The position numbers and the translations under genes were made by a program. A stretch of DNA of 64,000 bases from Gossypium raimondii (lineage: Eukaryota > Streptophyta > Magnoliopsida > Malvales > Malvaceae): positions 689,501 to 753,500 of the forward strand of contig NC_068576.1 of NCBI RefSeq assembly GCF_025698545.1, written 5' to 3'. The notes under the pieces were generated by a model that was not told the origin of the DNA, made no database searches, and saw nothing but the letters and a program-made list of their open reading frames with translations. Position 1 is the stretch's first letter; the number at the start of each line of letters is the position of its first letter. Positions 34,413-46,911 of the stretch are shown piece by piece.

Positions 34413-36718
34413 TGTTGGGAAATGTGCCCATATTGTAATAAGCATGTAATATGAAATAAATAAATTTTACTTTTCATTGTTATGTCTTTAATATTTTTAT
34501 CTTTCATGCATAGCGAAATTGTGACAAGCAAATATTAGCTCATTAATAGTCTAAGTTCAAACTGATGATAAGTGGTATTGTAAGAATGTTTACATTGTGA
34601 GCAAGACAACTTACTTCAATAGATAAACTAAATGAGTCCGTAATCTCGTAAAAGAATCAAAGTGAGCATTTGATTCAAATACTGAGAAGGATTATTATGT
34701 CGTCTAAAATTCCAATTGAGGAGATGGCCAGTCTTGGTTATCGGAGCAGTTGACTCCACGGGTAGAGACATAGATGTATTCATTGGCAAAATGATGCATT
34801 GGACTAGACTTAAGATGAATTAATTCTGAATTCGTTTGTGAATTAATTCACTTGTGACATTCATGGTGTGATTTATCTAAATCCTGAGTTAGTCACTGAC
34901 CATGCGTATGTAACTCATGTGTTTTGATATAAGTGGAGGCTTATGCTCTAAAGACGATCAAGTTGATAGCCAGTATGTTGGGTACATGACTTTGTATGGC
35001 ATGACTTTACTAGCATCAGTGTAATTCATAGCTCAATTAAAGAGTTAACTACATCCTTTCATTGGCATTGCGTGGATTATAAATATGGAACGTGACCACA
35101 GGTTGCTTATTCTCAAACGAGCAATTTATCACAGTCATTTGTTGACAGTGATTATATTAATCATTAAGAAGACACAATTGTAACAATGAGATAAAATAAA
35201 ATTGTATTGAGTGAACAGATTTAACTCAAATGAACCAAGGATATCATATGAGGGTAACACACACATGACGAGGTCATTGGACAAAGCAGTTGGATGAATT
35301 GCTTTCGTAAAGAGTATATAATAAGGAGTTTGCAATCAAGGTACTCATTGTGGACTGACTCCATGATGCGAATTATCGGAATGATACTTCTGGACATAAT
35401 TACAATTAATAGAGCCTGATTGTATATGTTCGATTGGTCCCCCCGCTAGCTCAATAAAAGCTCGATCAGACTACATTTGAACTAGAAGAAAATTCTATGA
35501 CTGGAGAAATAATTTAATTTAGTCGATTTATTCAATGTGGAATTAAATTAGGCGGTCATAAGAATTGTCCAACTAGAGAATTTGATTAAAAAATTTTCTT
35601 GAAAATTTAATTTGGAAAATCTAAGTGATTTTTGGGAAAATTAATTTTGATGAAGTAAAATTAAATTAATCAAATTAATTAAAATTAGTATGAAATTTTT
35701 AGAAATTAATTTTCAAATTAGACAATTGGCCCAATGAATAATTGAACTTGAAATTTGGATCTGAGATCGTAAATTGGGCCTAGGAGCCCAAACTGAGACC
35801 AATACCCAAAAGATGGTCAAACCGGGCCTAGTATGTGAAACAGACTAACAGTCCAACTGGTGGCTGTATCGGACTGATTTGGTCGTCACTAGTCCGAATC
35901 GAACTGGTAGAAACTGAACTAACTCGGAGTGTTGATGGTTGCGACGGTGACATTTCGATGGCCGACAAATAGTTGGCGACGGTGGTTCTTCCATGGTTGA
36001 GCAGTGGAAGAATTACATTCCTACTGAGACTCTACCAGAGAATTTGATTTCAGATTAATTATTCCAAAAATAATATTATTTTAATAAATTTAATATTAAA
36101 TTTAATTTAATACTTATCTCAATAGTATTTTATTAATTTAATATTAAAGTGATTATCTTAATATTAAATTTAATTTAATATTTATCTTGTAGATAAATAT
36201 TTTATTAATTTAATAAGATTTAATATTAAATTTAATCTAATATTTATCATAAATATTAGATTAAATTTAATATTAAAGTGATTAAGTTTAATAATAATTG
36301 AATTCTCTAAACTCTCCCTATAGCCTTGGGTCATTATTTTTCACACTCTTGAATTCAATAAAAAATTGTAGAGAGAAAATTTTTTAAAGAAATTATTTCA
36401 TAAAATTTCTAGAGATATTTTTTTATTTACAATTTGGCCTAAAAGTTTAGAGAAATTATAAAATTACCCCATTGACAATTTTTGTGAATAATTTTCAGAT
36501 TCGAAGTGAGCTCACACTCGACAAACGTGAGTTTGAGGATACCGGAGAAGACTACTCGGTCGAAACGTTCATCCTAAACGAATAAAAAATGTACAATTTT
36601 GATTAAGTGTTTATTACTTTAGTTATCACAACCAAATTCTTATTTTAGAATTTTTTTAAACTCTAATTTTTTTCTAAATTTATTTTTCCCTACGTTTTTC
36701 AAACTTGATTTTTCAACA
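34413..36718 (+). mobile_element. 5' LTR of a Ty1/copia-type element
   Basis: The LTR starts TGTTGGGAAATGTGCCC and ends TTTTTCAACA. It is followed directly by a primer binding site resembling the iMet-tRNA type. At 2306 bases it is long for copia. Its centre (36050-36300) contains AT-rich repeats of 'aatttaatattaaatttaat' type. The last 0.7 kb has the R-U5-like part with 'gaattcaataaaaaattg'. No 3' LTR or coding domain is found downstream in the window, so the element is truncated. Confidence 0.75.
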
Positions 36719-37430
36719 ATTGGTATTAGAGTCAAGTTGTACTCTATTTATAAGTATAAACAGATAATCAAAATAATTTTCTCTTCTTCTTGAATGATTT
36801 AAGTACATAAAAATTGACAATATTTAGATCTTATGCATGTTTTGAGTTATATATGAGAATAAATGTGATATTATATATTTGTCATATAATTATTTTTTTC
36901 CCCAATATTGTGGTTCTTAGGAAATAGACCGTGAACTATGATTTCCGCGTAGGACTGTTTTTTTTTTAATTTATAGAATTCTTATAAGCCGGAAACGAAC
37001 ATAAGATTTAAATGTAATTTTTCCAAAAGAAGTCTATGATGAGGAGAAGATGGAGCGATGGCGGTTAAAAACCCAAGGAATGCCTTGTGGCAAAAAACTA
37101 TGTAATTTTATTTTATTTTTCATTTATTTTCTATAAATAGAACCATGAAAACCTTGACTGATTATTTTATTTTAATTGCCTATCTCTTTATATATATTTT
37201 ATAATTTTTTATAATATGTATATTATGCAATGTTATAATTATGATATATATATGAGATGATCCTCAGTTGATCGATTAAAAAATAAGAAGTGTGGTAATG
37301 AGAAGTGCATGTCTAGGACAGACTCTAGCTAAAAAAGGCTTGATTTTTAAGTGGTCAAATTTGACTCACCTCCATTTCCTAAGACTCTACCTGGTGCACG
37401 GTTTACATTCACTTCTTCAGTTTTTCCTTC
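36719..37430 (+). mobile_element. Primer binding site and leader remnant of the copia-type element
   Basis: TGGTATTAGAG at 36721-36731 differs at one position from the usual plant iMet primer site (TGGTATCAGAG). The following roughly 700 bases are unrecognised leader sequence without gag or pol frames. The right border of the remnant is not defined. Confidence 0.55.
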
Positions 37431-38690
37431 AAAAGAAAAATTATGAATAATTAAAATTGTTTGTTTTATGATTAGTTGATTCTTGTGAATATTATAAAAT
37501 TGTCATCTCATGCCATGTATACATTGGAAGCATGTCATATAGATTAGATAAGAATGTCACTAGGACTATTATATGATCATTTTTGAAATATGAGATAAAA
37601 AGAACTTTACATGTTTTTTAAAATATTGAGTGGGAGAAGGTCATTGAACAAGACCTATGACCTTCATTGATGGTCCCTAAGTAATACTATGATAAAATTT
37701 CGAGCCGGCTAATAAAATTTTCAAATGTGTTTAATTTTCTTTAGTAAGTTTAATTTTCCTTAAATCATTCTATTTATTAATAAACTTAAACTTGTACTTC
37801 AAATATTTTATAAAAAGATTATGTCTTCTATCTCACGCACATTTATTATTTTAATTATTTGAAATGGTTACGTTATTTAAAAAAAATGATATTAGACCCT
37901 ATATTATGTTTAAGTTATGGATTTAGTTAAAGTTGTTGATTAGTCGGATCGGAAATTAATTAGTACATTAGTCTAAAGGAAGGCAAAAATTGACTAATCA
38001 TTTGACCAATACAAATTGGTTGAATTAAGCTAAAAAATTGATTGAATTGCCAGTTAAATTGAAATTTATAATTATGTTTTTATTTTATTTTATGAAATTT
38101 TCAATAAATCATTTAATTTGAACTAGACGGATGGAATTAGTTGTCTGAATTGTTCGACCACTGGTCCGATTTAAAAAATATTGGACTTTATTCTTGTAAT
38201 TTGGTTATTTTTAGTTCCTATGCTTTTCGAATTTTAAAATTAAAATCCTGATCAAATAGTAGTTGTTAAATTCATTATTTTAATTTTCTAATTCCAAAAT
38301 TTGAAGTGAAAAATATATTATCACACGTGTAATGCCATGTCAATTTATTATTTCCACATATTACTCATGAAAAAGCTAGTTAATAGATTTAACGGTTGCC
38401 ATTTGCGTCGAGACTTAAATTTCAAAATTCGAAAAATATAGGAACTAATAATGATCAAATTAAACAACATGCACTAAATTTAAGTGTAGACTAAACTTTC
38501 AAAATTCAAAAAAGCATAGGGACTAAAATTGAGCAATTTGAAAAATAAGGAGACTAAATTTGATCAAATTAAAATATAGGGACTAAATCTACAACTTACT
38601 CAAATACAAGGACTAATAGAAGAATTTGACTCTTTTTATAAATACTCTAACCAAAATTTATTAAATTAAAACAACTACAAAATACTATCC
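37431..38690. other. Intergenic with TIR-type repeat before the CUE gene
   Basis: 38190-38645 has inverted blocks ('tagttcctatgcttttcgaa' against 'gaaaaatataggaactaata', and 'aggactaatagaagaa' on the right). The rest is AT-rich and unrecognised. The pyrimidine-rich stretch from about 38690 is the probable transcription start region of the CUE gene. Confidence 0.4.
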
Positions 38691-38768
38691 GTTCTTCTTC
38701 TCCAAAACTCTCTCATCTTCTCTCCATTTCTTTGCTCCGATCACTCGCTGTTTATCGCTTGAAAAAAG

Positions 38769-39191
38769 GTCACTTCTTTTTCCCTTTTTATTTTTGGTTC
38801 TTTACTTGATTTTTTTCCTTTTCCTGGGTAAAATTATTTTCTTTTTTTCTTTTTTCAAGCAGTTAAATTCTCTCTTTTTTTTTCTTTTCTCTTCAGCCAA
38901 ACAGAGCATTGTTTCGTAACTCGTTTTCCTTCGTTTCATGTCAGGGTTCCTTTATGATTATTGTTATTCTATTTTTTAACGAAAAAGAATCAAATAAGAA
39001 AGTTCTTTTTTTTTCTTTAATACAAAATTAGCTTTTGTTGTCTTTTTAATATCCAGACTTGGCGTTAGGGTTTCTACTTTCGGTTCTTCTGATTCTATGA
39101 TACACTATTTTATATTAATCATATCTCCTCCTTTGTTTTTCTCCATTACTAATTGGAAGAAATTCTATCAATTGATCGGTCATTTTGCATG

Positions 39192-39237
<46 letters not shown>

Positions 39238-39387
39238 TTTTCCTCAATTCTGTCGTTAAAATTAAGCTTTTATAGTTTTACGTTTGATTAACGTGATTAA
39301 AATTATGGTTCTCATCATGAATACTTCCTTCATCGTTTTTTACTTTGATTACAGATTTCATGTAAATTTTTGTTACTTTATTTGCAG
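38769..39387 (+). other. Probable 5'-UTR intron of the CUE gene
   Basis: AAG|GTCACT at 38768/38769 and TTTGCAG at 39387 frame an intron in the leader, 17 bases before the ATG. It is T-rich and holds a (TA)n tract at 39192-39233. The leader upstream is TC-rich ('ttcttcttctccaaaactc'). Inferred from splice-like signals only. Confidence 0.5.
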
Positions 39388-39404
39388 GTTAATAGCTTTC
39401 CACT

Positions 39405-42400
39405 ATGGGGTTTAAAAAGGTTTATAAATGCTTGATGGATATTTTCCCGCAGGTATTTCTTTTTACTCATTTTTAATCCCATGCTGTAATTGATTTATGT
39501 ATGCGTATAACATAAAACGTAGTGATTTGGAAAAAGAAATGTAACAAACATGCAGTGGAAGTATTTTTTCTTACACCTACTGCACAGGTTGATTCACGAA
39601 TTCTAAAAGCTGTTGCTATCGAGAACTCTAAGGATGTGGACGCTGCTGCTGAGATTGTTCTGTGTGAGATTCTGCCTTACGTATCTAAACGAACTGTGGC
39701 TGGTAGTTCTTCCTCGCGGAATCGGAGCCCTCCTGTGCAAGCAAATGAAGGTAGCTTTTTTTATGATTTAGTTGTAGACTAGTTTTTTTCTGCATTGTGC
39801 TTTGGCAGTTTTGCAAGTTTGTGGAATAATTAATTGTATCTCTGTATGTTCTGTATTGTGGTTTGGACGGTAACTGCCTTGCATATTGGAGCTTATGCAT
39901 TGATCTATTCGCCTGTTTAATGTCATGCATACATTGTTTGCTGAACTTGCAGCTGTCGATGAGGAAGAAAGCAATCAATCAAGGCTGAATAATGTGTTGT
40001 TGGGGAAAACAGCATGCTCTTCTGCAGAACCATTGTTCAAACCAAATAAAGTTGCCAGAGACATTGGTCTTACAGGTGCTGCCACCAATGTGGATTCTGT
40101 TGAGCCACCAAATGCAGCGAGTACTTCAAAATTTCATGAGAACAAAAATAATGAGCCTGCTGGTATTGAAACTGATGAATTGATTTTGTTGGGGAGCTCA
40201 GAAAGAAGTGATGAAAGTCGGAAAGATAGATCTGGTGTCATCTTGAATACTTCAGGGATCGAGAGTTCTCTTCTATATGTGAATCATGAAATTAGGGAGT
40301 CTGGTTCATCGAGTAAAGACCGACCCATAGACGTTGAAGTTGGGTTTGTAAGGGCTCCTCATGCTTCATCAGATACTGCTGATAATTCTACCTCACTTCT
40401 GGAGAATACTGGTACTAGTGGCAGCTCTAGTGGTCATTTAATTTTTGATGGGCCTGTGGACTTGCATGCAGTTTTATGCAGAAACAGTTCATTAGATGCA
40501 ACCTTGGTAGGGGAAGAAAATGCTGTGGCTGCTCTGGTTCCATCATCTTCTCAAGAACAAATGCAAGAAGCCCTGAGAGCTGGTCTTCATTCTGAAAGTA
40601 GTCACTCTAGTGATTCTGAGAAACAAGAAAGCGGTGCATTGGGTAATATTGAGGATGATACCTTCAATCCTGTGGTTAGTAGGTCTAGTCAAACATGTAG
40701 AATTGATCTACTTGAAGAGGTCATTGAAGATGGTAAAAATAACAAGGTACTTTGCTTTAAACCTTTTACTCTTGTAAAATTTGGAGGCTAATTGGGTATG
40801 AGAATGGATTATTTACAATGATGACAATGCTATAGTCTGCTGTGTCATTCAGCTGTGGCATGAGGTTCTTAACTCTGATGTTATTGCTTATTTAAGAAGC
40901 TTTTCAAAGTGAAAAGTTAGGTCATTATTTCCTTTGTTCTATTTTGGGATGGCATACCCTTACCATGTTTTGGTGTAGAAAACTTTGTTTCAGGCTATGC
41001 AGTCAATCATGAACTTGATGAGAGAAGTTGAACTTCAAGAGGAAGCTGCAGAACAAGCAAAAGAGGAATGTGCCAGGGGTGGTTCAGATATTCTCGTCAA
41101 GGTGGAGGAACTTAAACAGATGCTGCCACATGCAAAGGAAGCAAATGACATGGTTGTGCGCTTGTTTGTTAATAGCCCCCTTTTTTAAGTCATAGAACAT
41201 ATTGTAGTTCTATTTTTATTTAAAAAGTATGAAAGCTCAGCCATTGGCATCTCTTTTGCAGCATGCTGGAGAAGTATATGGGGAGAAGGCAATTCTAGCC
41301 ACTGAAGTGAGAGAGCTTCAAAGTCGCTTGCACAGCTTGTCAGAAGAAAGAGATAGATCTCTTTCCGTTCTCGATGAGGTATTTTAGGAACAAATTAATT
41401 CGCCATCTAGTAGATAATTAGTAGAAAATCTTGTCTTGATATAATTTGCTTTGGTATGGTTCATTTGTCTGTTTAGTTATCTGCATGTGATAAATTATCT
41501 TGATCTTGGTTGTTCAATATGTTTATCCATGCTGTTGGGCATATGGAGAAGTTGAAAAATTTTGCAAAAAACATATTGTGCAATAAACCAATTTTTGGTT
41601 GACTTCATCTATTTTGAGATAAATCAGCCATTTCTTGAAACAGATTCATCATTGAGTAAGTTTTCTAGAGATTTGTACTTGATCATCCTTTGAATTAATC
41701 AATTATGGTGTATTTAACAAGGAACATGATGTTTCCATGAAAGACTTTGTTATACTCATTATTTTTTCCTGTATGCATTTATCCACAGATGCATCAAACC
41801 CTTGAAGCTCGACAAGCTGCTGCAAAGGAGTTGATGAAAGCTGCAGAGCAGGAAAAGCTGGAAAAAGAAGAATCTGCCCTTAATGCTCTTGCTGAGCAAG
41901 AAGCCATTATGTTGAAAGTGGTCCAAGAGTCAGAGACCTTACAGCAGGAGGCAGAAGAAAATTCCAAGGTTGCTTTCATTTCTGTGCACCCTGTATTAGT
42001 ACTTGCTAGTCTTAACAAAATTTTGAAATAGATTACTTATTTGGACTTACTATATTCTATGTTTATGCTCAACTGCAGCTACGTGAGTTTCTTATGGACT
42101 GTGGTCAGATTGTTGACTCATTACAGTAAGTGTTATTGCCTGGCTATTTATTTTTATCAATTCGCATCAAACATTTTTTTTTCATATTATAAGTCTGATT
42201 TATGATGAATCACCATATATATGATGGTTATGCATTTATTATTTAGGATTGATCAGCACCAAGGATATTCAACTCCATGTGATAGAATGGATCAATTCAT
42301 GAATAATATTATCATATGTGGATATATTCCAAACTATCTTCTTGTTTTAAATATATTAGCTCTGATTTGATGTTTGCAAGAGGAACTGAATAGCAATGGA

Positions 42401-42759
42401 GGAGTGGTAACAATTTATTGTTCATCCTTTTTTCCAGGGGAGAAATATCTGTTATTTGCCAGGATGTGAGATTGCTTAAAGAGAAGTTCGATGAGCGTAT
42501 CCCATTGAGCAAATCCATTTCCTCAAGCCAAACCAGCTGCATCCTGGCCTCTTCCAGCTCATCTCTGAAAAGCATGGCGTCTGATCTTGGTCCCGAGCAG
42601 GGAGAGGCGACTAAAATCCTGGAGAAGAAAAGCCCAACACCATCTGTTGATATGCAGTCACCAAAAAGTAGATCATCCGAAGAACAATACAAAGGTGATG
42701 ACGAGGAGTTATTGGATGAGGGGTGGGAATTTTTTGATGATGCCGAAATCAAGATATAG
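39405..42759 (+). CDS. CUE-domain coiled-coil protein, 8 exons
   Basis: Exons are 39405-39452, 39588-39750, 39953-40746, 40994-41152, 41262-41378, 41789-41968, 42079-42125 and 42438-42759, all GT-AG, giving 609 residues. Residues 1 to about 55 form a CUE (ubiquitin-binding) domain: MGFKKVYKCLMDIFPQVDSR, with the MFP-like IFP motif, and a second helix ending in 'AAAEIVLCEILP'. Residues 70 to about 330 are Ser/Asn-rich and probably disordered. Residues 340 to about 500 are Glu/Lys/Ala-rich heptad-like coiled coil ('ELQEEAAEQAKEEC', 'EQEKLEKEESALNALAEQEA'). The C-terminus is acidic with 'DDEELLDEGWEFFDD'. The domain order matches the Arabidopsis 'ubiquitin system component Cue' protein At1g27752. 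CUE domains bind mono-ubiquitin or ubiquitin chains. The pathway is unknown. The frame is intact. Confidence 0.88.
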
Positions 42760-43244
42760 TAGAGTGAAGCTATGTGTATCTTCTTCTTTTTTTTGTTGAC
42801 AGAAAGCTATATGAATCTTTTGATAGAACATTAAAGGGACCCTTTCCTCGCTCATAAATGGCTGTTACCAGTCTTAATAACTATTTGTTAAATACTACAA
42901 TCCAGTACTATATGAGTGACTAGGTATTTTCCTCTAGCATATATATAGCCTATAGGCAGTTTCTTTTGAACCTTATACTACTATATGTTAGTGCAAAATA
43001 CTAATGCACAACTTTTGTACAGCATTAATTATTGAATAAGTGAATGGATCATGCAGATGCTCGCTTTATTGAATGATGAAGCTCGTTAATTCTTTTAATA
43101 TTCTTGCTAATCTTTAGCCCTAGTAAACTTGGGTTAGTGCGGTGCTTGCATGTATCATGCAACGTATTCTCTGTTGCTTCTGGCTGTATTGAAAGCCTGT
43201 TAGATTGGGTTTTACCTTAACCAAAACACAACCCAAATTTAATA
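42760..43244. other. CUE gene 3' region
   Basis: This is the probable 3' untranslated region and terminator zone of the CUE gene. No other feature is seen. Confidence 0.4.
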
Positions 43245-43760
43245 AAGTGGATAACCAACTCTTTTTTTTTCTTTTCATAAGAACCTCTGAGCAAATTGAT
43301 TTTTTTTTTTAATATTGAGCAACTAAAGAGAATAAATTGTGAATTAATTGTGGTATTCACTTCTCTTATCAATTTATCTTATTTTTTATTGGTATAATAG
43401 TTCTAATGTTTACTAATTCTGTCGATTTGGTTTTAATTTTAAAAAGTTAATAAATTTAGCCCTAAACATTTTATACATTCTATCAATTTTGTCTCAATTC
43501 TAAATTTGTTAATATCTAATGAGAGCTAAATTTATTGAATTTTTAAAATCATGACTAAAATGACATAATTAAGTAAACATTAAAGGTTAAATTTGTTATT
43601 ATACCAATCAAAAATAGGATAAATTGACTGAAAAAAGTAAACCCTATGATTAGATGTATTTAATTACTCATCTTGATAAGTATTAAATTGCTTATTGTTT
43701 TAAAAGGATTAATTTGCTCAATATCAAAATTAAGAGGGACTAAAAAGGTTGTTGTTACCC
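43245..43760. mobile_element. Inverted-repeat element
   Basis: 'gagcaaattgatttttttt' and 'aatattgagcaac' on the left are mirrored by 'aaaaggattaatttgctcaa' on the right. The ends 'aaccaactctttt' and 'aaaaaggttgttgtt' also pair. It is similar in type to 44795-45475. Confidence 0.45.
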
Positions 43761-43868
43761 TCGTTTGCGATTAAAATTTGGGGCCTTAATGTTTTTGGTG
43801 AAAGCAATTTTGCATTAACTTCTGGAACTACTCTGCTCTTGCAGTGGCATATTAAAAGGGATCTTTTA

Positions 43869-44048
43869 CAACACACACACACACACACACAAAATGGAAC
43901 CCAACATGTTAATTTATCAGCTTTGTTCTTCTGAAATTCATGTTTAGGCAATGTTCATCAGCCTAACAATCCTGTCTTGAATCTAATTTTTCTACCTCCT
44001 AAAAAATAAAGAGGAGAAGAAGAAGAAGAAGAAGAAGAAGAAGAAGAA
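43869..44048. repeat. (AC)n and (GAA)n microsatellites
   Basis: An (AC)n tract occupies about 43869-43890 and a (GAA)n tract about 44014-44048, with unique sequence between. Confidence 0.85.
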
Positions 44049-44794
44049 TCCCCACCTCCTACTTGAAGGGTGATCTCTGTTTCTAAACTAAACATCATAA
44101 TCATCCATTAACTCTCTCATTCATGCCAACAAAGGAGTAACACAGTGCATCTCCATATAATATAAAGCCTTCCCCTCTGCTCTCTTATTTGCTTCGAACA
44201 CCTTTCCCATGTCCGTACCTTCATATTCCTCATTGAAATTGAGCTTCCTCCCATATTTTCACAACCAGAACTGAAAAAAAAGAAAAAAAAAAACTTGAAA
44301 ACTTCCTTGTTTGGTAATAATTGTAGGTAGGTTCAAGTTTTTATAGGAAGATACTCGGTGAGAATATTTTAATCGATTATGTGGTGGATGACAAATGTTG
44401 GCCCCGTTTGGTTGTGTCATTGACGTTGGCACCCACTGGTTTTTGAGTAAAAGAAGACAAAGCCAAAGCAGAGCTGATTTAAGCTTTGTCTGTTTGCCAA
44501 ACTAATCTTTGATAATGACTTGCCATTGCCCTATCAGCTTCTTGTCTGAAGGAAGAAGGGTCATCTCATCTTTATCTGTGTCTCCCATGCTTTGCCCTCC
44601 ATTCATGCACATATTACCAATCCTGTCTTACCAGTGTACAAAGTTTCTAGTTGTTTTTTGCTTGTTTATTTGCCCAAGCCAGTTCTTGTATGGACCTAGT
44701 TTTGGTTGTTTTTACCATTGTTTAAGAAAAACAAACATGTTAAAAAACGATTCCAACAGAGATATTAGATAATGCTATTTTTATTTTTTATTTA
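44049..44794. other. Spacer with promoter-like stretch, no gene assigned
   Basis: 44150-44240 has a TATA-like 'atataatataaagcc' followed by a pyrimidine-rich run ('ttcccctctgctctctt'), which could be a transcription start. No frame with a recognisable protein follows, and no convincing miRNA precursor was found. Confidence 0.35.
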
Positions 44795-45475
44795 TGTTAA
44801 ATACCGGTAAAAAATCTTTCATTTTTCTCTCAATTTCGATATTGAGCAAATCAGTCTCTCAAAAAATCGGAACAATTTATAATCTCTTATAATTTCGAAA
44901 GTGAACGGCTAAGAACAATTAATTACAGTGTTAATGTTTTTAGTCAATTTTACATAAATTGATTAGTATAATAATAAATTTAGATTTCATAATTTATACA
45001 TTCTATCAATTTGGTCATGATTTAACAATTTTAGCCCACAACTCTTTTGTAAATGTGTAAATAACGAGGCTAGATTTGTTGAATTTTTTAGCATCAAAAC
45101 CAAATTGACAAAATATGTAAACATCAAAGGCTAAATTTATTATACTGTTAAAAAAAATATACACAATTGACGAAAAACATTAATGCTGCGATTAATTGTC
45201 TTTAATTACTCACTTTGGGTGGGTTTGAATGGGCGATTGGGTGCGGTGCGGTGCGTTTAGCTTACTTTTTGTCTCACGCTACAGTATTATTATAGTATCT
45301 AATCTTATCGCTACTACTATTTTTACACTAATCGCAGGTAAACGCACCGCCCATCCAAACTCACCCTTTCAAAACTGTTAGGTATTAAATTGCTCCAATT
45401 ATTTTAAAAGGAACTAATTTGCTCAATTTTAAAATTGAAAAGAGACTAAAGAACTTTTGTTTTTTTACCATAAAT
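44795..45475. mobile_element. Inverted-repeat element carrying a nested MITE
   Basis: 'aatttcgatattgagcaaat' and 'cagtctctc' on the left pair with 'ttgctcaattttaaaattga' and 'gagactaaag' on the right. 'aattaattacagtgttaatg' pairs with 'cattaatgctgcgattaatt'. The 150-base MITE at 45217-45366 sits in its right arm. Confidence 0.5.
45217..45366. mobile_element. 150-bp MITE, PIF/Harbinger-like, copy 2
   Basis: It has the same length and core ('gtttagcttactttttgtct') as the copy at 10159. Ends are GGGTGGGTTTGAATGGGCG and CGCCCATCCAAACTCACCC. Flanks are TTT (45214-45216, 45367-45369), a variant of the expected TWA duplication. Confidence 0.8.
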
Positions 45476-46911
45476 TTTTACATTTAAAATAATAAAATAA
45501 TTTAAAATTTTATATAAAAATTAAAAAACATACTTCAAAAATGGATTTTAAAAATACTTATAAAATATTTTAAAACTTTATCAAATAATATCCAAAAGTA
45601 TACAATAAACCTAATTTTATTGAAATAAATCCTAACATTTAAAATAAAAATATTAATATGAAAAATTGAAAACCAAATTATATTCGCTTTTTAAAAAATA
45701 TAAAAATTAAAAAGTTGTTATTGTCAACTAAATTGTAATGTTTTTTAAGGTGAAAAAATAGAAGGGTTAGGTTTTTTTTTTTAATACAATGCCTAAAAGT
45801 ATTCATAATCTCTCCCCAACTCTTAAATAGAAGGATAATGCGTATCAGCACATTCGAAACCATGTCATCTTATACTGACAACAATACTAATAGCAGTCAA
45901 ACTAATATTTAATCAAAAGGGTTAGATGTAGTTTTAAGATAACCAAATTATATTGAATAATTTGTTGGTTATTAATGTTATTTTTGGGAGTGAGCTAATT
46001 AACAACTGTCCTAAACATGATTCAGAGGTCATATCACACAAATAAATATTTGTAAACAGAATCAGCATCATTCAAGGAATATTAAAATAATATACCTAAC
46101 ACTACAACCATTTTATAAATTTCAACTTGATATATATATATATATGATACCAGTACACCTACATATTCATACGTAAATTTTGTATTAAGAGTTAAATCAT
46201 ATTTTATATTTTTATTAAAAAATAGGCAACTTAATTTCACTTCGTTAAAACAAAGAGCAAATTAATAATATCTTTAAAAATTTCATCACTTTGAATGGTT
46301 AAAAACTGATAAAAAAATCAAACAGGTAAATGCAAGGACCTTTTTTAACAGTAAAAATAGACGGAATTTTTAATAAAAGATCAGTTTACTCTTTAATCTA
46401 ATGTACAGAGACTAATTTTTTTTTTTAGTCTGAAGACCAAAATACAATCTGACTTTTAATACAAGAGTCTTCGTAATACTTTTACCCATATTTGTATAAT
46501 AAAATTTGTTGTTCAAAAAAGGCAGGTGCCTGATGAGTCAATGGCAGTACCAAGTCTAAGTTCATTTTATTCCTTTGCTAAGGTGTTAATTAATATTATC
46601 TTGAGATTATGTATTATTTTATACTTAAATTGGGCTTATCCCATATATATATATATATCTCACAAGTTACATGTGAATATATGTATTTAATTATTTTATT
46701 TTTAATAAAATATTTTAAATTTATAAAATTAATGTAAGTCAAATAAGTAAAATATATTAAGAATAATTATCTTTCTACAATGTTGCACATTCATACCTTC
46801 TGCACTTCAATTTTTATTCTTTTGATCCCTAAAAAAATATTTATATTATAAATGCATTAATTAATAATGTTATTTTGAGCTCTAAAATAAATAAATTGTA
46901 TGTTGTAAGTA
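45476..46911. other. AT-rich intergenic DNA, no gene seen
   Basis: Low-complexity AT-rich sequence with short (TA)n tracts near 46135 and 46645. TIR-type repeat blocks occur at 46195-46490 ('acagagactaattt'). Confidence 0.4.

Larger units (their letters stand above)
28359..36018 (+). repeat. Head-to-tail tandem duplication, unit about 3.8 kb
   Basis: Unit 1 runs from about 28359 to 32182 and unit 2 from about 32183 to 36018. They align over the whole length: the 5' part of the eight-cysteine gene and its upstream region, a truncated gypsy-like LTR and the first 1.6 kb of a copia-type LTR. At the junction 'acattcctcatctgccgg' joins the LTR interior to the gene interior. The outer borders read 'gcccattcccatctgcc' (left) and 'acattcctactgagac' (right), so CATTCC is shared as microhomology. 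The duplication is younger than both LTR insertions. Confidence 0.9.

Noticed and set aside
44490-44540. Resemblance to miR169 ('gataatgacttgcc')
   Set aside because: The match is partial and no pairing arm (star sequence) is found nearby.
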